Shown here: in pieces, positions 9,654-16,667 of the stretch | How positions within the stretch are numbered: position 1 is the stretch's first letter | How the letters are laid out: each line of letters opens with the position of its first letter | Source: Lentzea waywayandensis | GTDB taxonomy: Bacteria; Actinomycetota; Actinomycetes; Mycobacteriales; Pseudonocardiaceae | DNA: 64,000 bases | Reading direction: 5' to 3' | NCBI RefSeq assembly: GCF_900115955.1 | Contig: NZ_FOYL01000004.1 | Location: 496,001 to 560,000, forward strand | Notes under the pieces: model-generated | Databases searched by the model: none | Told to the model about the DNA's origin: nothing | Seen by the model: only the letters and a program-made list of their open reading frames with translations | Translations under genes and position numbers: made by a program

Positions 9654-9800
9654 CTGTGCCCGCTGCCCCCGCGCGCTTCCTCATGCGCAACGACAACGGC
9701 GGGGTTTCGGTTCCCGCGACGTCCGCAATCCCTGTGGACAACTCCCCGTGGCAACTCGGGCTCGCGCTATTTCGCTGGCGGCGGTGCGGACACTGGGCGA

Positions 9801-10256
9801 GTGAGCCCTGACCTGCGCGACCGCCTGCTGCGCCTCAACCTGGACCACGCCGACGGCACGATCGACCCGGAACAGGTCGTGTGGCTCGCGTGCGACCTGT
9901 TGATCGCCGGCCTCGACTCCCCCGCGCTGCAGGAGCTCGCCGGCGAGTCACCGGCCCGGCTGACGAAACGGGAGGCCGGCGCGCTGGTCAACCAGGTGCT
10001 CGTCGAGCTCGGCGTCACGCTGATGACCGAGGAGGAAGCCGACTGGTACCTCGGCCGCGAAACCGCCCGCAAGATCCTCGCCGGGGCACCTCGCACCGAG
10101 TGGAAGAACGCCACCTGGCGCATCACCACGAGGGTGAACGACGAGTACGACGGGGTCTACGCGGCGTTCAACACCTACGAGTACGACCCGGAGCCGTTCC
10201 GCGGCTACGTGCGGGAGTACCTGCGGCTCGCCGAGGAGCGGCTCACTCGGTGGTGA
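9801..10256 (+). CDS. Hypothetical protein, second intact copy of the paralogous family
   Basis: A 151-residue protein paralogous to the gene at 9143 over its first 95 or so residues. The C-terminal third differs: it is aromatic-rich (NDEYDGVYAAFNTYEYDPEP) and ends with EYLRLAEERLTRW. GTG at 9801 is chosen because it aligns with the other copy and with the remnant start (SPDLRDR). A perfect DnaA box lies upstream at 9733-9741. The last 14 bases overlap the convergent small membrane protein gene. No signal peptide or membrane helix is visible, and I cannot assign a function. Confidence 0.7.
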   Translation: MSPDLRDRLLRLNLDHADGTIDPEQVVWLACDLLIAGLDSPALQELAGESPARLTKREAGALVNQVLVELGVTLMTEEEADWYLGRETARKILAGAPRTEWKNATWRITTRVNDEYDGVYAAFNTYEYDPEPFRGYVREYLRLAEERLTRW

Positions 10257-10398
10257 CGTTGTTGAACGGCAGCTTCGGTTCCGCCCACGGGAACACCACG
10301 AACATCAGCAGCGCGACGATGCCTACGACCAGCACGACGGCCTCGATGACTCGCAGGAACAGCGGGCCCGGCAGGTGCCGCCAGATCCAGCCGTACAT
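10243..10398 (-). CDS. Small single-helix membrane protein downstream of sortase
   Basis: A 51-residue protein starting MYGWIWRHLPGP, then one hydrophobic helix (about 18-37) and a conserved-looking FPWAEPKLPFN tail. Small proteins of this WIWRHLPGP type occur next to class E sortases in other actinobacteria as I recall them; function unknown. Its ATG overlaps the sortase stop by one base (TGATG), so it is almost certainly co-translated with the sortase. It may assist sortase placement, but that is inference. The 3' end overlaps the convergent gene by 14 bases. Confidence 0.75.
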   Translation of the reverse strand: MYGWIWRHLPGPLFLRVIEAVVLVVGIVALLMFVVFPWAEPKLPFNNVTTE

Positions 10399-11654
10399 CA
10401 GCCCTCCGTCATCTCGGGCGGCACGAAGCCATCGGCCACCGGGTAGCTCTTGGTCTCGATGGCGTGCACGATCAGGCGCTGCTTGTCGGAGAAGCGCGGG
10501 TGGCAGGTCGTGAGCGTGAGCAGGCGGGCCTGCTTGTCGGCCGGGACGGTGGTGCCGACCTGGTGCGGGATCGGGGCGATGACCTCGCCCTGGGTCGGGA
10601 CGACGATCTCCTGGCCGACGGTCTTGGAGTAGGCGTCGCCCAGCGTCGTGGAGAGCGGTGCGACGCCGGTGCAGGCGGCTTGTTTCGCCTTCGGGTTCGC
10701 GGCCCAGCCGGCGACCTCGCTGCTCATCGGCAGCACGCGGTAGACGAACCACTGGGTCTGGGTCTGCACGACGACCGCGTTGCAGGACTCGAGCAGGTCG
10801 AGGTCGTTGAACGGCGCGCCCTTGCCGACGCGGTGGCCGGCGATGGAGAAGTTGCCTGCCTCGCCGGGCTGCGCGGTGTCCTTGTAGTGGCCAGGGCCGA
10901 TTTCGAGGTGCTTGTCCGTGGTGCCCTCGACGACGGAGAACTTCCAGTCGTTGCCGAAGACCGGGATGTACATCTTCGCGAAGGCCTTGCCCTCGATGAG
11001 GTTGAGCTTCGACTGGCGGTTCGGGTCGGCGGGCGGCGGCGTGACGACGTCCGAGTTCCATTCGGAGTCGAGCGCGGCGGTCGCGTCCTGCTGCTTCTCC
11101 GCGGAGAGCAGGTCGGTCACGTAGACCTCGTAGACGACGAACAGCAGAACGACCAGGCCCATCGTGATGAGTGCCTCGCCGACGCCTCGCACCGTTTTGC
11201 GCGCCATGCTGTCCGGCGGCAAGGCGTCCTTTGCCGCGGGTTCGTCGTCGTAGTACTCGTCATCGTCGTAGTCGTCGTAATCGTCCTCGACGCGCGGGAT
11301 CACCTCGGTGGGCGGATCGACCGGGCGGGGACGCGGCGGCATCGGGCGAGGCGGCATTCCCCGCGGTGGAGTTCCAGGCGGTGGCGTTCCAGGCGGCATT
11401 GCGGGAGGCGGACCGGGACGGCCTGGCACCGGAATTCCCCGCACGGGAGTTCCCGGCGGCGGGGTCCAGGCGGGCGGCCCCTGACGGTGCTGCGCCTGGC
11501 CGTTCGGAGGCAGGCTTCCGGAGAAAGCGCTGGTGAACTGGGTTGCTTCCGGCGGGGCCAGCGGGCGAGGAGCAGGGGTGGCCCGCGGGTGCTGAAGGTC
11601 ATCACGACGGGGTGCAGGACGCCGTGGTGGCGGCTGCTGCGGTCCCGAGTTCAC
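10398..11654 (-). CDS. Class E sortase
   Basis: A 418-residue membrane transpeptidase that joins secreted proteins to the cell wall. A long N-terminal cytoplasmic Pro/Arg-rich region (about 1-130) and an acidic DDYDDYDDDEYYDDE stretch precede one membrane helix (about 160-185). The extracellular catalytic domain has FSIAGHRVGKGAPF with the catalytic His, TLTTCHPRFS with the catalytic Cys, and the Arg in KQRLIVHA. GTG at 11654 is preferred because GGAGG stands 7 bases upstream; an in-frame ATG 12 codons earlier lacks such a site. Class E enzymes prefer LAXTG-type signals; no such substrate was seen in the window. Located just beside crgA, facing away from it. Confidence 0.88.
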   Translation of the reverse strand: MNSGPQQPPPRRPAPRRDDLQHPRATPAPRPLAPPEATQFTSAFSGSLPPNGQAQHRQGPPAWTPPPGTPVRGIPVPGRPGPPPAMPPGTPPPGTPPRGMPPRPMPPRPRPVDPPTEVIPRVEDDYDDYDDDEYYDDEPAAKDALPPDSMARKTVRGVGEALITMGLVVLLFVVYEVYVTDLLSAEKQQDATAALDSEWNSDVVTPPPADPNRQSKLNLIEGKAFAKMYIPVFGNDWKFSVVEGTTDKHLEIGPGHYKDTAQPGEAGNFSIAGHRVGKGAPFNDLDLLESCNAVVVQTQTQWFVYRVLPMSSEVAGWAANPKAKQAACTGVAPLSTTLGDAYSKTVGQEIVVPTQGEVIAPIPHQVGTTVPADKQARLLTLTTCHPRFSDKQRLIVHAIETKSYPVADGFVPPEMTEG

Positions 11655-11800
11655 CTGAGAACCTCCGCGCGCACTGTGAACTGAAAACAACTGCGTCTAC
11701 AAGGATGGTTCGCTGACCACCGCCGCTACGTTAACGTGTCTCCTGAGTAGTGCACGTAAACTCGCGTCACTCACGGATATCCACGTCAGGCGAGGACAGC

Positions 11801-12067
11801 ATGCCCAAGTCGAAGGTCCGGAAGAAGGCGGTCTACACCGCACCCACTGACCGCCGCACGCCGGTCAAGGTCAAGGCAGCGGGGCCGTCTCACCCGGTCT
11901 ACGTCGTTGTCATGCTCGGCTTCATGCTGCTGGGCCTCGCGTGGCTGGTCGTCAACTACCTCGCCGCCGAGAAGATCCCGTTCATGCTCGAGCTGGGCGC
12001 GTGGAACTTCGCGATCGGCTTCGCGCTGATGATCATCGGCCTGCTGATGACGATGCGCTGGCGCTAG
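11801..12067 (+). CDS. crgA: Cell division protein CrgA
   Basis: An 88-residue protein with a basic N-terminal tail (MPKSKVRKK) and two transmembrane helices (about 31-52 and 65-84) ending in MRWR, the standard CrgA layout and size. CrgA sits at the division septum, where it interacts with FtsZ, FtsQ, FtsI/PBPs and CwsA in mycobacteria and inhibits Z-ring formation in Streptomyces. GAGGA lies at good spacing before ATG. The gene is single and followed by a strong terminator. Same place relative to trpG/pknB as Rv0011c, but here on the plus strand, with a sortase unit divergent to it. Confidence 0.93.
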   Translation: MPKSKVRKKAVYTAPTDRRTPVKVKAAGPSHPVYVVVMLGFMLLGLAWLVVNYLAAEKIPFMLELGAWNFAIGFALMIIGLLMTMRWR

Positions 12068-12093
12068 GCGCCCGCCAAGTCACTGTTCGTAGA

Positions 12094-12134
12094 GGTCGGC
12101 CCGGACGTCACACGTCCGGGCCGACCTTTGTTTG
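12094..12134 (+). terminator. Intrinsic terminator after crgA
   Basis: A perfect 15-bp stem, GGTCGGCCCGGACGT (12094-12108) with ACGTCCGGGCCGACC (12112-12126), 3-base loop, followed by TTTGTTTG. Confidence 0.92.
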
Positions 12135-12208
12135 CGCCACGTTCACCTGGTTCATCCGAGCGTCACCGAAGCACACGGCTGTAAGTCATCCCCATTGGGG
12201 ACAAGTCC

Positions 12209-12278
12209 TGTGGACAACTTTGCACCAAAATGCACAAGCGACGGTTTTCCCTCATGCGGACCCGTTCAGTTGTCCACA
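12209..12278. promoter_or_regulatory. Pair of consensus DnaA boxes
   Basis: TTGTCCACA occurs on the minus strand at 12209-12217 and on the plus strand at 12270-12278, both exact matches to the high-GC actinobacterial DnaA box. They lie in the gap between crgA and the PH-domain gene, 24 bases before the latter's GTG. Possible DnaA-controlled promoter or titration site. Confidence 0.6.
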
Positions 12279-12301
12279 TTTCATGCGGGACACTCGACAG
12301 T

Positions 12302-12697
12302 GTGACTCGTACCTGGTCGACACCTGCCCCGTTGGTCGCCGTCGCGTGGGTGGTCGCCATCGCCCTCGCTCTCGCGGCGTTGACCGTCGACGACAACGCG
12401 GGCCGTCTCCTCATCGGACTGGCATCGCTGCTGGTCACCTACCTCGCGGCGTTCGCCACGATCGCACGGCCGAGGCTCACCGCGGACGTCGACGGCCTGA
12501 GCGTGCGCGGGTTCGCGAGCACGACGCGGCTGCCGTGGCACGAGGTGAAGGTCAAGCTGCAGACCACCCGCCGGCTCGGCAGGGAACAGCAGACATTGGA
12601 ACTCGACGCCGACGACCGTCTCGTGGTGCTCACGAGAGTGGACCTCGGCGCCGATCCCGAAGAAGTCGCCGGAGTGCTCCACGCACTGCGGCCGTGA
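12302..12697 (+). CDS. PH-domain-like membrane protein (Rv0010c type)
   Basis: A 131-residue protein with two N-terminal membrane helices (about 8-28 and 35-54), then a cytoplasmic domain containing RPRLTADVDGLSVRGF and LPWHEVKV. This is the usual form of the short bacterial PH domain proteins found beside crgA and ppiA in actinobacteria (homologue of Rv0010c). Exact function unknown. GTG at 12302 gives the usual length; no ribosome site is evident, so it may be leaderless. It converges with the rhomboid gene with only 7 bases between stops. DnaA boxes lie immediately upstream. Confidence 0.75.
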   Translation: MTRTWSTPAPLVAVAWVVAIALALAALTVDDNAGRLLIGLASLLVTYLAAFATIARPRLTADVDGLSVRGFASTTRLPWHEVKVKLQTTRRLGREQQTLELDADDRLVVLTRVDLGADPEEVAGVLHALRP

Positions 12698-12704
12698 ATC
12701 GGTT

Positions 12705-13622
12705 CTAGCGGCACGTCCTGGCGTACTCGAGGACGAGTTCGGCCGCAGTGTCGAGTTCGGCGGCACGCAACGCGAACATCCCGCCGAGCAACAACAGCGC
12801 CACCGCGACAGCACCGATCTGGTACAGGTTGCGGTTCTTCTGCGGTGCTTTGACCATCGCGAGCGTCAGCAGGCCACCGATGACGAACCCGCCGAGGTGC
12901 CCGAGCAGCGAGGCGTTGGTGAAGAGGTTCGACACCAGGTTGATTCCGACGATCACGACGATCGTCGAGATGTCCCGCTTCTGCCGCTTGAACACGATCA
13001 GCAAGGCGCCCATCAGGCCGAACACCGCACCGGACGCGCCGGCGAGCTGCTGGCAGACGGTGCCGAAGTAGAACGCCGCCGCACTGCCGCCGAGAAGCGA
13101 CAGGAAGTACACGGCGCTGTACCGCAGCTTGCCCAGCTCCTGCTCGACGACAGGACCCACCACGAAGAGCGCGGCCATGTTGAGCGCCAGGTGGATCAGG
13201 CCGAAGTGCATGAAGCCCGACGTGAGGATGCGCCACCACTCACCGTTGGCGGTGAGCTCCGGGATCATCGACGTCGCCGTGAACAGGCCGGCCCGCTGGT
13301 TGTTCATCGGGCTGCCGGACTGGAAGACCGTGACGACGTACGCCAGCACGTTGAGCGCGATCATCACCTGCGTGATGATCGGCCGGCCGTTCGAGACCAC
13401 CGCGCCCGCGGACGTGCGGGCATGGCGAACCGTGCGGGCGCCTTCGTTCACGCAGTCGACGCACTGCATGCCGACTGAGGCGTCGCGCAGACATTCCGGG
13501 CATGCCGGACGGTCGCACCTGGTGCAGCGCAGCCGGGTGGGCCGATCGGAATGACGTGCGCAGACCGGGGTTTCCGGCTGCGCTCCGATCGGCCCGTCCG
13601 GTGGCACGGGGGCGTTGCTCAC
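12705..13622 (-). CDS. Rhomboid family intramembrane serine protease
   Basis: A 305-residue protease. The N-terminus holds a small zinc-binding module with paired cysteines (CARH, CTRCDRPACPEC, CVDC). The membrane part has about seven helices with the catalytic Ser in GASGAVFG and the catalytic His in LGHLGGFVIGG; WR and HLALNMAAL are family features. Rhomboids cut transmembrane segments of substrate proteins; the substrate here is unknown. ATG overlaps the ppiA stop, so it is probably translated from the ppiA message. Rhomboids with an N-terminal zinc ribbon are common in actinobacteria. Confidence 0.93.
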   Translation of the reverse strand: MSNAPVPPDGPIGAQPETPVCARHSDRPTRLRCTRCDRPACPECLRDASVGMQCVDCVNEGARTVRHARTSAGAVVSNGRPIITQVMIALNVLAYVVTVFQSGSPMNNQRAGLFTATSMIPELTANGEWWRILTSGFMHFGLIHLALNMAALFVVGPVVEQELGKLRYSAVYFLSLLGGSAAAFYFGTVCQQLAGASGAVFGLMGALLIVFKRQKRDISTIVVIVGINLVSNLFTNASLLGHLGGFVIGGLLTLAMVKAPQKNRNLYQIGAVAVALLLLGGMFALRAAELDTAAELVLEYARTCR

Positions 13623-14170
13623 GCGCGTTCGATCGTGATCCGCTCGATCTTGATGTCGTTGACCGGACGGTCGCCCGCGCCGGTCGTGGTGTTGCCGATC
13701 GCGTCGACGACGTCGCGCGACTCCTGGTCCGCCACCTCACCGAAGATCGTGTGCTTGAAGTTCAGCCACGTCGTCGGCGCCACGGTCACGAAGAACTGCG
13801 AACCGTTGGTGTTGGGCCCGGCGTTCGCCATCGCGAGCAGGTAGGGCTTGTTGAACTGGAGTTCGGGGTGGAACTCGTCGGCGAAGCGGTAGCCGGGGCC
13901 ACCGCGACCGGTGCCGGTCGGGTCGCCGGTCTGGAGCATGAAGCCCGCGATGACGCGGTGGAACAGGGTGCCGTCGTAGAACGGGCCCGAGTTCGTGCCA
14001 CTCGCGTTCGCCTCGGTGTAGGTCTTCGTGCCCTCGGCGAGAGTCACGAAGTTCGCCACCGTCTTGGGGGCGTGGTCGGGGAACAGGTTGATGCGGATGT
14101 CGCCCTGCGTGGTGTGCAGGGTCGCCGTCACCTTGGTCCCGACGAAGGATTCGTTGCTGTCAGCCACCAC
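13619..14170 (-). CDS. ppiA: Cyclophilin-type peptidyl-prolyl cis-trans isomerase
   Basis: A 183-residue cytoplasmic cyclophilin that speeds proline isomerisation in folding proteins. Active-site blocks are intact: FHRVIAGFMLQTGDPTGTG (catalytic Arg), NGSQFFVT and FGEVADQES. No signal peptide, so cytoplasmic like mycobacterial PpiA (Rv0009), whose neighbourhood it shares. The stop overlaps the rhomboid start by 4 bases. An 11-bp inverted repeat begins right next to the ATG (14171-14219) and could be an operator shared with the divergent CwsA-like gene. Confidence 0.95.
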   Translation of the reverse strand: MVADSNESFVGTKVTATLHTTQGDIRINLFPDHAPKTVANFVTLAEGTKTYTEANASGTNSGPFYDGTLFHRVIAGFMLQTGDPTGTGRGGPGYRFADEFHPELQFNKPYLLAMANAGPNTNGSQFFVTVAPTTWLNFKHTIFGEVADQESRDVVDAIGNTTTGAGDRPVNDIKIERITIERA

Positions 14171-14219
14171 CCCATCGTGCCATCCACGGGCGGCGATGTT
14201 CAGAAAGGGGCACGATGGG
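14171..14219. repeat. Perfect 11-bp inverted repeat between divergent genes
   Basis: CCCATCGTGCC (14171-14181) and GGCACGATGGG (14209-14219) are exact reverse complements separated by 27 bases, between the starts of ppiA and the CwsA-like gene. Could be a two-site operator or an RNA hairpin in a leader; no T-run follows. Confidence 0.6.
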
Positions 14220-14261
14220 TACCTCTATGACATCACCGGACGACAACGTGTGGAGCACAGG

Positions 14262-14828
14262 ATGGACGAGGTGGACGTCATGACCCGCGCCGGCGAGAAC
14301 GTTGGCAAGGCTGTCGGCACCAGCCTGAAGGCCGCGCGTCAGGGTGTCGTTCGCGCTGGTCACGCGGCCGAGGCCAAGCTCGCTGACCGCGGCATCACAG
14401 CTGACCAGGTTCGCGGCGCACTCGTGGAGCGGGCCGACACGCTCATGGGCAAGGCCGAGGACTGGGAGAAGCAGACTCGTCGCTCTCGCAAGCGCCTCGC
14501 CAAGAAGAGCGCGAAGACTCGCGCCGACCTCATCGGCAAGGCCGAGGTCGTGCGCAAGGAAGTGAAGAAGGCGGCCAAGCACGCGCGCAAGGACGCCAAG
14601 GTGCGCGCCAAGGAGATCCGCAAGGCCGCGGCTCAGCTCGGTGCCGACGCACCGAAGCGTCGCCGCTGGCCGTGGGTGCTCGGTCTCCTGATCGCGGCCG
14701 CCGCGGCCGGCTACGTCGCGCTGACGCGCAGGCCGCAGGAGGTCCACCTGCAGGACGAGGAGCAGGCCCCGCAAGCGGAGCCCGTCCTCAACGGGCAGGT
14801 GCCCTCGCAGAAGGAGCCGATCAAGTAG
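14262..14828 (+). CDS. CwsA-like membrane-anchored coiled-coil protein
   Basis: A 188-residue protein: a long Lys/Arg/Ala-rich helical cytoplasmic region (about 15-125, with many KxxK and RKxAK runs), one transmembrane helix (about 128-146) and a short acidic exported tail. No sequence family is certain. Position beside ppiA and near the tRNA-Ile/Ala genes, and topology (basic helical region followed by a single C-terminal helix), are those of mycobacterial CwsA (Rv0008c), which binds CrgA and Wag31 and supports polar growth. GGAG stands 6 bases before ATG 14262; ATG 14280 is a possible later start. Functional equivalence to CwsA is inference. Confidence 0.55.
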   Translation: MDEVDVMTRAGENVGKAVGTSLKAARQGVVRAGHAAEAKLADRGITADQVRGALVERADTLMGKAEDWEKQTRRSRKRLAKKSAKTRADLIGKAEVVRKEVKKAAKHARKDAKVRAKEIRKAAAQLGADAPKRRRWPWVLGLLIAAAAAGYVALTRRPQEVHLQDEEQAPQAEPVLNGQVPSQKEPIK

Positions 14829-14838
14829 TTCGAACTTC

Positions 14839-15372
14839 TCAGAGCTTGAGGCCCTTGATCGCCTCTTCGGCGATGCGGCGGGCCTTGATCGACTGCTTTT
14901 GATTGCTGCTGACGACCACAGCGGCGTCGCTCTTCGCCACGGCGTAGACGACGCCGCTGTTGTTGTTCACGTACCCTCCGGTCCAGCCGGTGGGCGAGTT
15001 CGCGGGCTGTGAACCGTCCGGCGCCGCCTCGTTCACGATGAGCTTGGCGACTTTTTCGTCACCCACGTACACACGCACGGTCAACTGAATCTCAGTTGCG
15101 TTCGCGTAAAAAAAACACGCTGGGTGAGGCTCGTCCGTTGACAGTTTCACGCTGGGTACAAGCTGACCGTTCGCCTGAGCGACGAAAGCGGTCGCCAGGT
15201 ACGGGCAGGTGCCGTTCTTCTCGGGCTGGGGCGCGGGCGGCACCGTCGCAGCCGCGCTGGTCGTGGCGGGAGCCTGCTGGTTCTGGGGCGCGGGCACCGG
15301 CTTGCTGGGGACGACATCTGGGCCACATGCGGCGAGCAGGCCGAGCAGGGGCAGCAACAGTGCTCGTTTCAT
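14839..15372 (-). CDS. DUF2020 lipoprotein
   Basis: A 177-residue secreted lipoprotein. The signal sequence MKRALLLPLLGLLAACG ends in the lipobox LAAC, so the mature protein would begin with lipidated Cys. A Pro/Ala/Thr linker follows, then a domain with CPYL and CFFY cysteines and a GYVNNNSGVVYAV block typical of the DUF2020 family found in actinobacteria. Function unknown. ATG 15372 is chosen because it gives a standard signal peptide; a TTG five codons upstream is also in frame. It converges on the CwsA-like gene with 10 bases between the stops. Confidence 0.75.
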   Translation of the reverse strand: MKRALLLPLLGLLAACGPDVVPSKPVPAPQNQQAPATTSAAATVPPAPQPEKNGTCPYLATAFVAQANGQLVPSVKLSTDEPHPACFFYANATEIQLTVRVYVGDEKVAKLIVNEAAPDGSQPANSPTGWTGGYVNNNSGVVYAVAKSDAAVVVSSNQKQSIKARRIAEEAIKGLKL

Positions 15373-15479
15373 AGGGGCAACAGTCAACCAGATACCTAAA
15401 GCGCCTTGAGCGGCACACTCTAAATTGGTCCATACCTTTTGTGCCCTGCCCCTGCCCCGCGCCTTGGAAGGACCCGATC

Positions 15480-15872
15480 ATGGAGTTCCTGGAGCAACGA
15501 CGAGAGCACGCCCTGGCTCTCTTCCGCATCATCATCGGACTGTTCTTCGTGTTCCACGGGGTGCAGAAACTGTCCAAGGGAGTCGATCTGCTGTCCTGGC
15601 CGTCCGGCCCGGTGACCCTCATCGAGCTGATCGGTGGCGGCCTCATCCTCATCGGGTTGTGGACGCGCTGGGCCGCACTGATCAGTTCCGGCGCCATGGC
15701 CTACGCCTACTTCGTGGTGCACCAGCCGAAGGCACTGCTGCCGATCGAGAACGGCGGCGAGCTCGCGGCCGTCTACTCGTGGGCGTTCCTGCTGCTGGCG
15801 TTCACAGGCGCCGGCGCGTGGAGCATCGACACGCTTCGCAAGTCGCCGAAGAAGTCACTCGCCGCAGCGTGA
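15480..15872 (+). CDS. DoxX family membrane protein
   Basis: A 130-residue protein with four predicted transmembrane helices. FFVFHGVQKL and the polar/aromatic pattern of helices 2-4 fit the DoxX family, small quinone-related or redox-associated membrane proteins whose exact biochemistry is often unclear; in mycobacteria one member partners SodA and SseA. No such partners are next to it here. GGAAGGA lies about 7 bases before ATG 15480, which settles the start over an in-frame upstream ATG. It is a single gene closed by a 16-bp hairpin. Confidence 0.82.
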   Translation: MEFLEQRREHALALFRIIIGLFFVFHGVQKLSKGVDLLSWPSGPVTLIELIGGGLILIGLWTRWAALISSGAMAYAYFVVHQPKALLPIENGGELAAVYSWAFLLLAFTGAGAWSIDTLRKSPKKSLAAA

Positions 15873-15890
15873 CGTGATGCGCGAAATGCA

Positions 15891-15928
15891 CTGATGCCCC
15901 GTTCGCACCGGCGCGAACGGGGCATCAG
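15891..15928 (+). terminator. Perfect 16-bp hairpin after doxX
   Basis: CTGATGCCCCGTTCGC (15891-15906) pairs exactly with 15913-15928, loop of 6. No T-run follows, as is common for terminators in high-GC actinobacteria. Confidence 0.7.
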
Positions 15929-15980
15929 CGAAAGCGAACGAACACCTAATGGGCCTGCCGACGCCGGAGGCGAGGCGGCC

Positions 15981-16032
15981 GGGGGTCCGGGGGCTTGCCC
16001 CCGGCGTGGGGCCTGGGGGCTCGGCCCCCAGA
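15981..16032. repeat. Double-hairpin interspersed repeat, copy 1
   Basis: Two adjacent GC hairpins: CCGGGGGCTTGCCCCCGG, then CTGGGGGCTCGGCCCCCAG. The same two-hairpin unit with small differences is at 16403-16454. Looks like a REP/palindromic element. Any reading frame across it is probably spurious. Confidence 0.7.
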
Positions 16033-16087
16033 AAACACTCGGAACGTAAAAGGCTCGCGCTCTTTGCGAGCACGAGCCGTCCATACG

Positions 16088-16160
16088 TGGAGACGAGGGG
16101 AATCGAACCCCTAACCCCCGCCTTGCAAAGGCGGTGCTCTGCCAATTGAGCTACGTCCCC
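16088..16160 (-). tRNA. tRNA-Ala (TGC)
   Basis: On the minus strand the 73-base sequence folds as a cloverleaf: GGGGACG/CGTCTCC acceptor, GCTC/GAGC D-stem, CCGCC/GGCGG anticodon stem with loop TTTGCAA (anticodon TGC), AGGGG/CCCCT T-stem with TTCGATT. No CCA is encoded, so pcnA (49153) or a related enzyme must add it. Pairs with tRNA-Ile near gyrA as in many actinobacteria. Confidence 0.97.
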
Positions 16161-16197
16161 AAGCCTGGGGGCGGCGAACCGCCCGTCAGAGCGAAGA

Positions 16198-16320
16198 TCA
16201 GTCGGTGGGAGCGGTGGCCTCGCGCCACAGGTCCGCGTCGGCCTTCGCCGAACGGCTGCGCTTCACGAAGAACAGGACCGCACCGGCGACCACGACGAGT
16301 GCGATGATCTTCTTAGCCAC
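16198..16320 (-). CDS. DLW-39 family small membrane protein
   Basis: A 40-residue protein, VAKKIIALVV... with one hydrophobic helix (about 5-20), a basic patch FVKRSRSAK and the family-defining DADLWREA near the end. Small DLW-39 proteins sit by the DUF3566/gyrA locus in many actinobacteria; function unknown. GTG at 16320 is fixed by an excellent ribosome site, GGGAGGG, 7 bases upstream. The frame remains open further upstream through the palindromic repeat, but that extension is not supported. It lies between the Ala and Ile tRNA genes. Confidence 0.85.
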   Translation of the reverse strand: MAKKIIALVVVAGAVLFFVKRSRSAKADADLWREATAPTD

Positions 16321-16402
16321 TTCGAATCCCTCCCAAGAGCAAAAAGTAAGCGACCCCACCACGTTACAGCAAGGCGGCGACTGCCAGCTGATCAAATGTG
16401 AT

Positions 16403-16454
16403 GGGGGTCCGGGGGCTTGCCCCCGGCCGGGGGTCTGAGGGCTTGGCCCCCAGA
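16403..16454. repeat. Double-hairpin interspersed repeat, copy 2
   Basis: Second copy of the 15981 unit: GGGGGTCCGGGGGCTTGCCC begins it and TTGGCCCCCAGA ends it. It lies in the presumed leader of the DLW-39 gene. Same orientation as copy 1, 422 bases away. Confidence 0.7.
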
Positions 16455-16517
16455 TAAGAAACGATGATTCGGACAACCGTCGGCGCATTCCGCCGACATG
16501 AATATCCCCGAATCGAG

Positions 16518-16591
16518 TGGGCCTAGGAGGACTTGAACCTCCGACCTCTTCATTATCAGTGAAGCGCTCTAACCGCCTGAGCTATAGGCCC
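16518..16591 (-). tRNA. tRNA-Ile (GAT)
   Basis: The 74-base minus-strand sequence has acceptor GGGCCTA/TAGGCCC, anticodon stem CTTCA/TGAAG with loop CTGATAA (anticodon GAT), and T-stem GGAGG/CCTCC with TTCAAGT. Discriminator base A; no encoded CCA. First in the order DUF3566, tRNA-Ile, tRNA-Ala, as in mycobacteria. Confidence 0.97.
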
Positions 16592-16667
16592 TCGATCAAC
16601 TGTCGCCCCCTTGGGGCAACGAGGAGAACCTTACAGGATCGTCCTTCGCTGCCCCAAATCAGGGGGG

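Noticed and set aside
16321..16488. N-terminal extension of the DLW-39 gene
   Set aside because: The extension translates the double-hairpin repeat, and a strong GGGAGGG site fixes the GTG at 16320.
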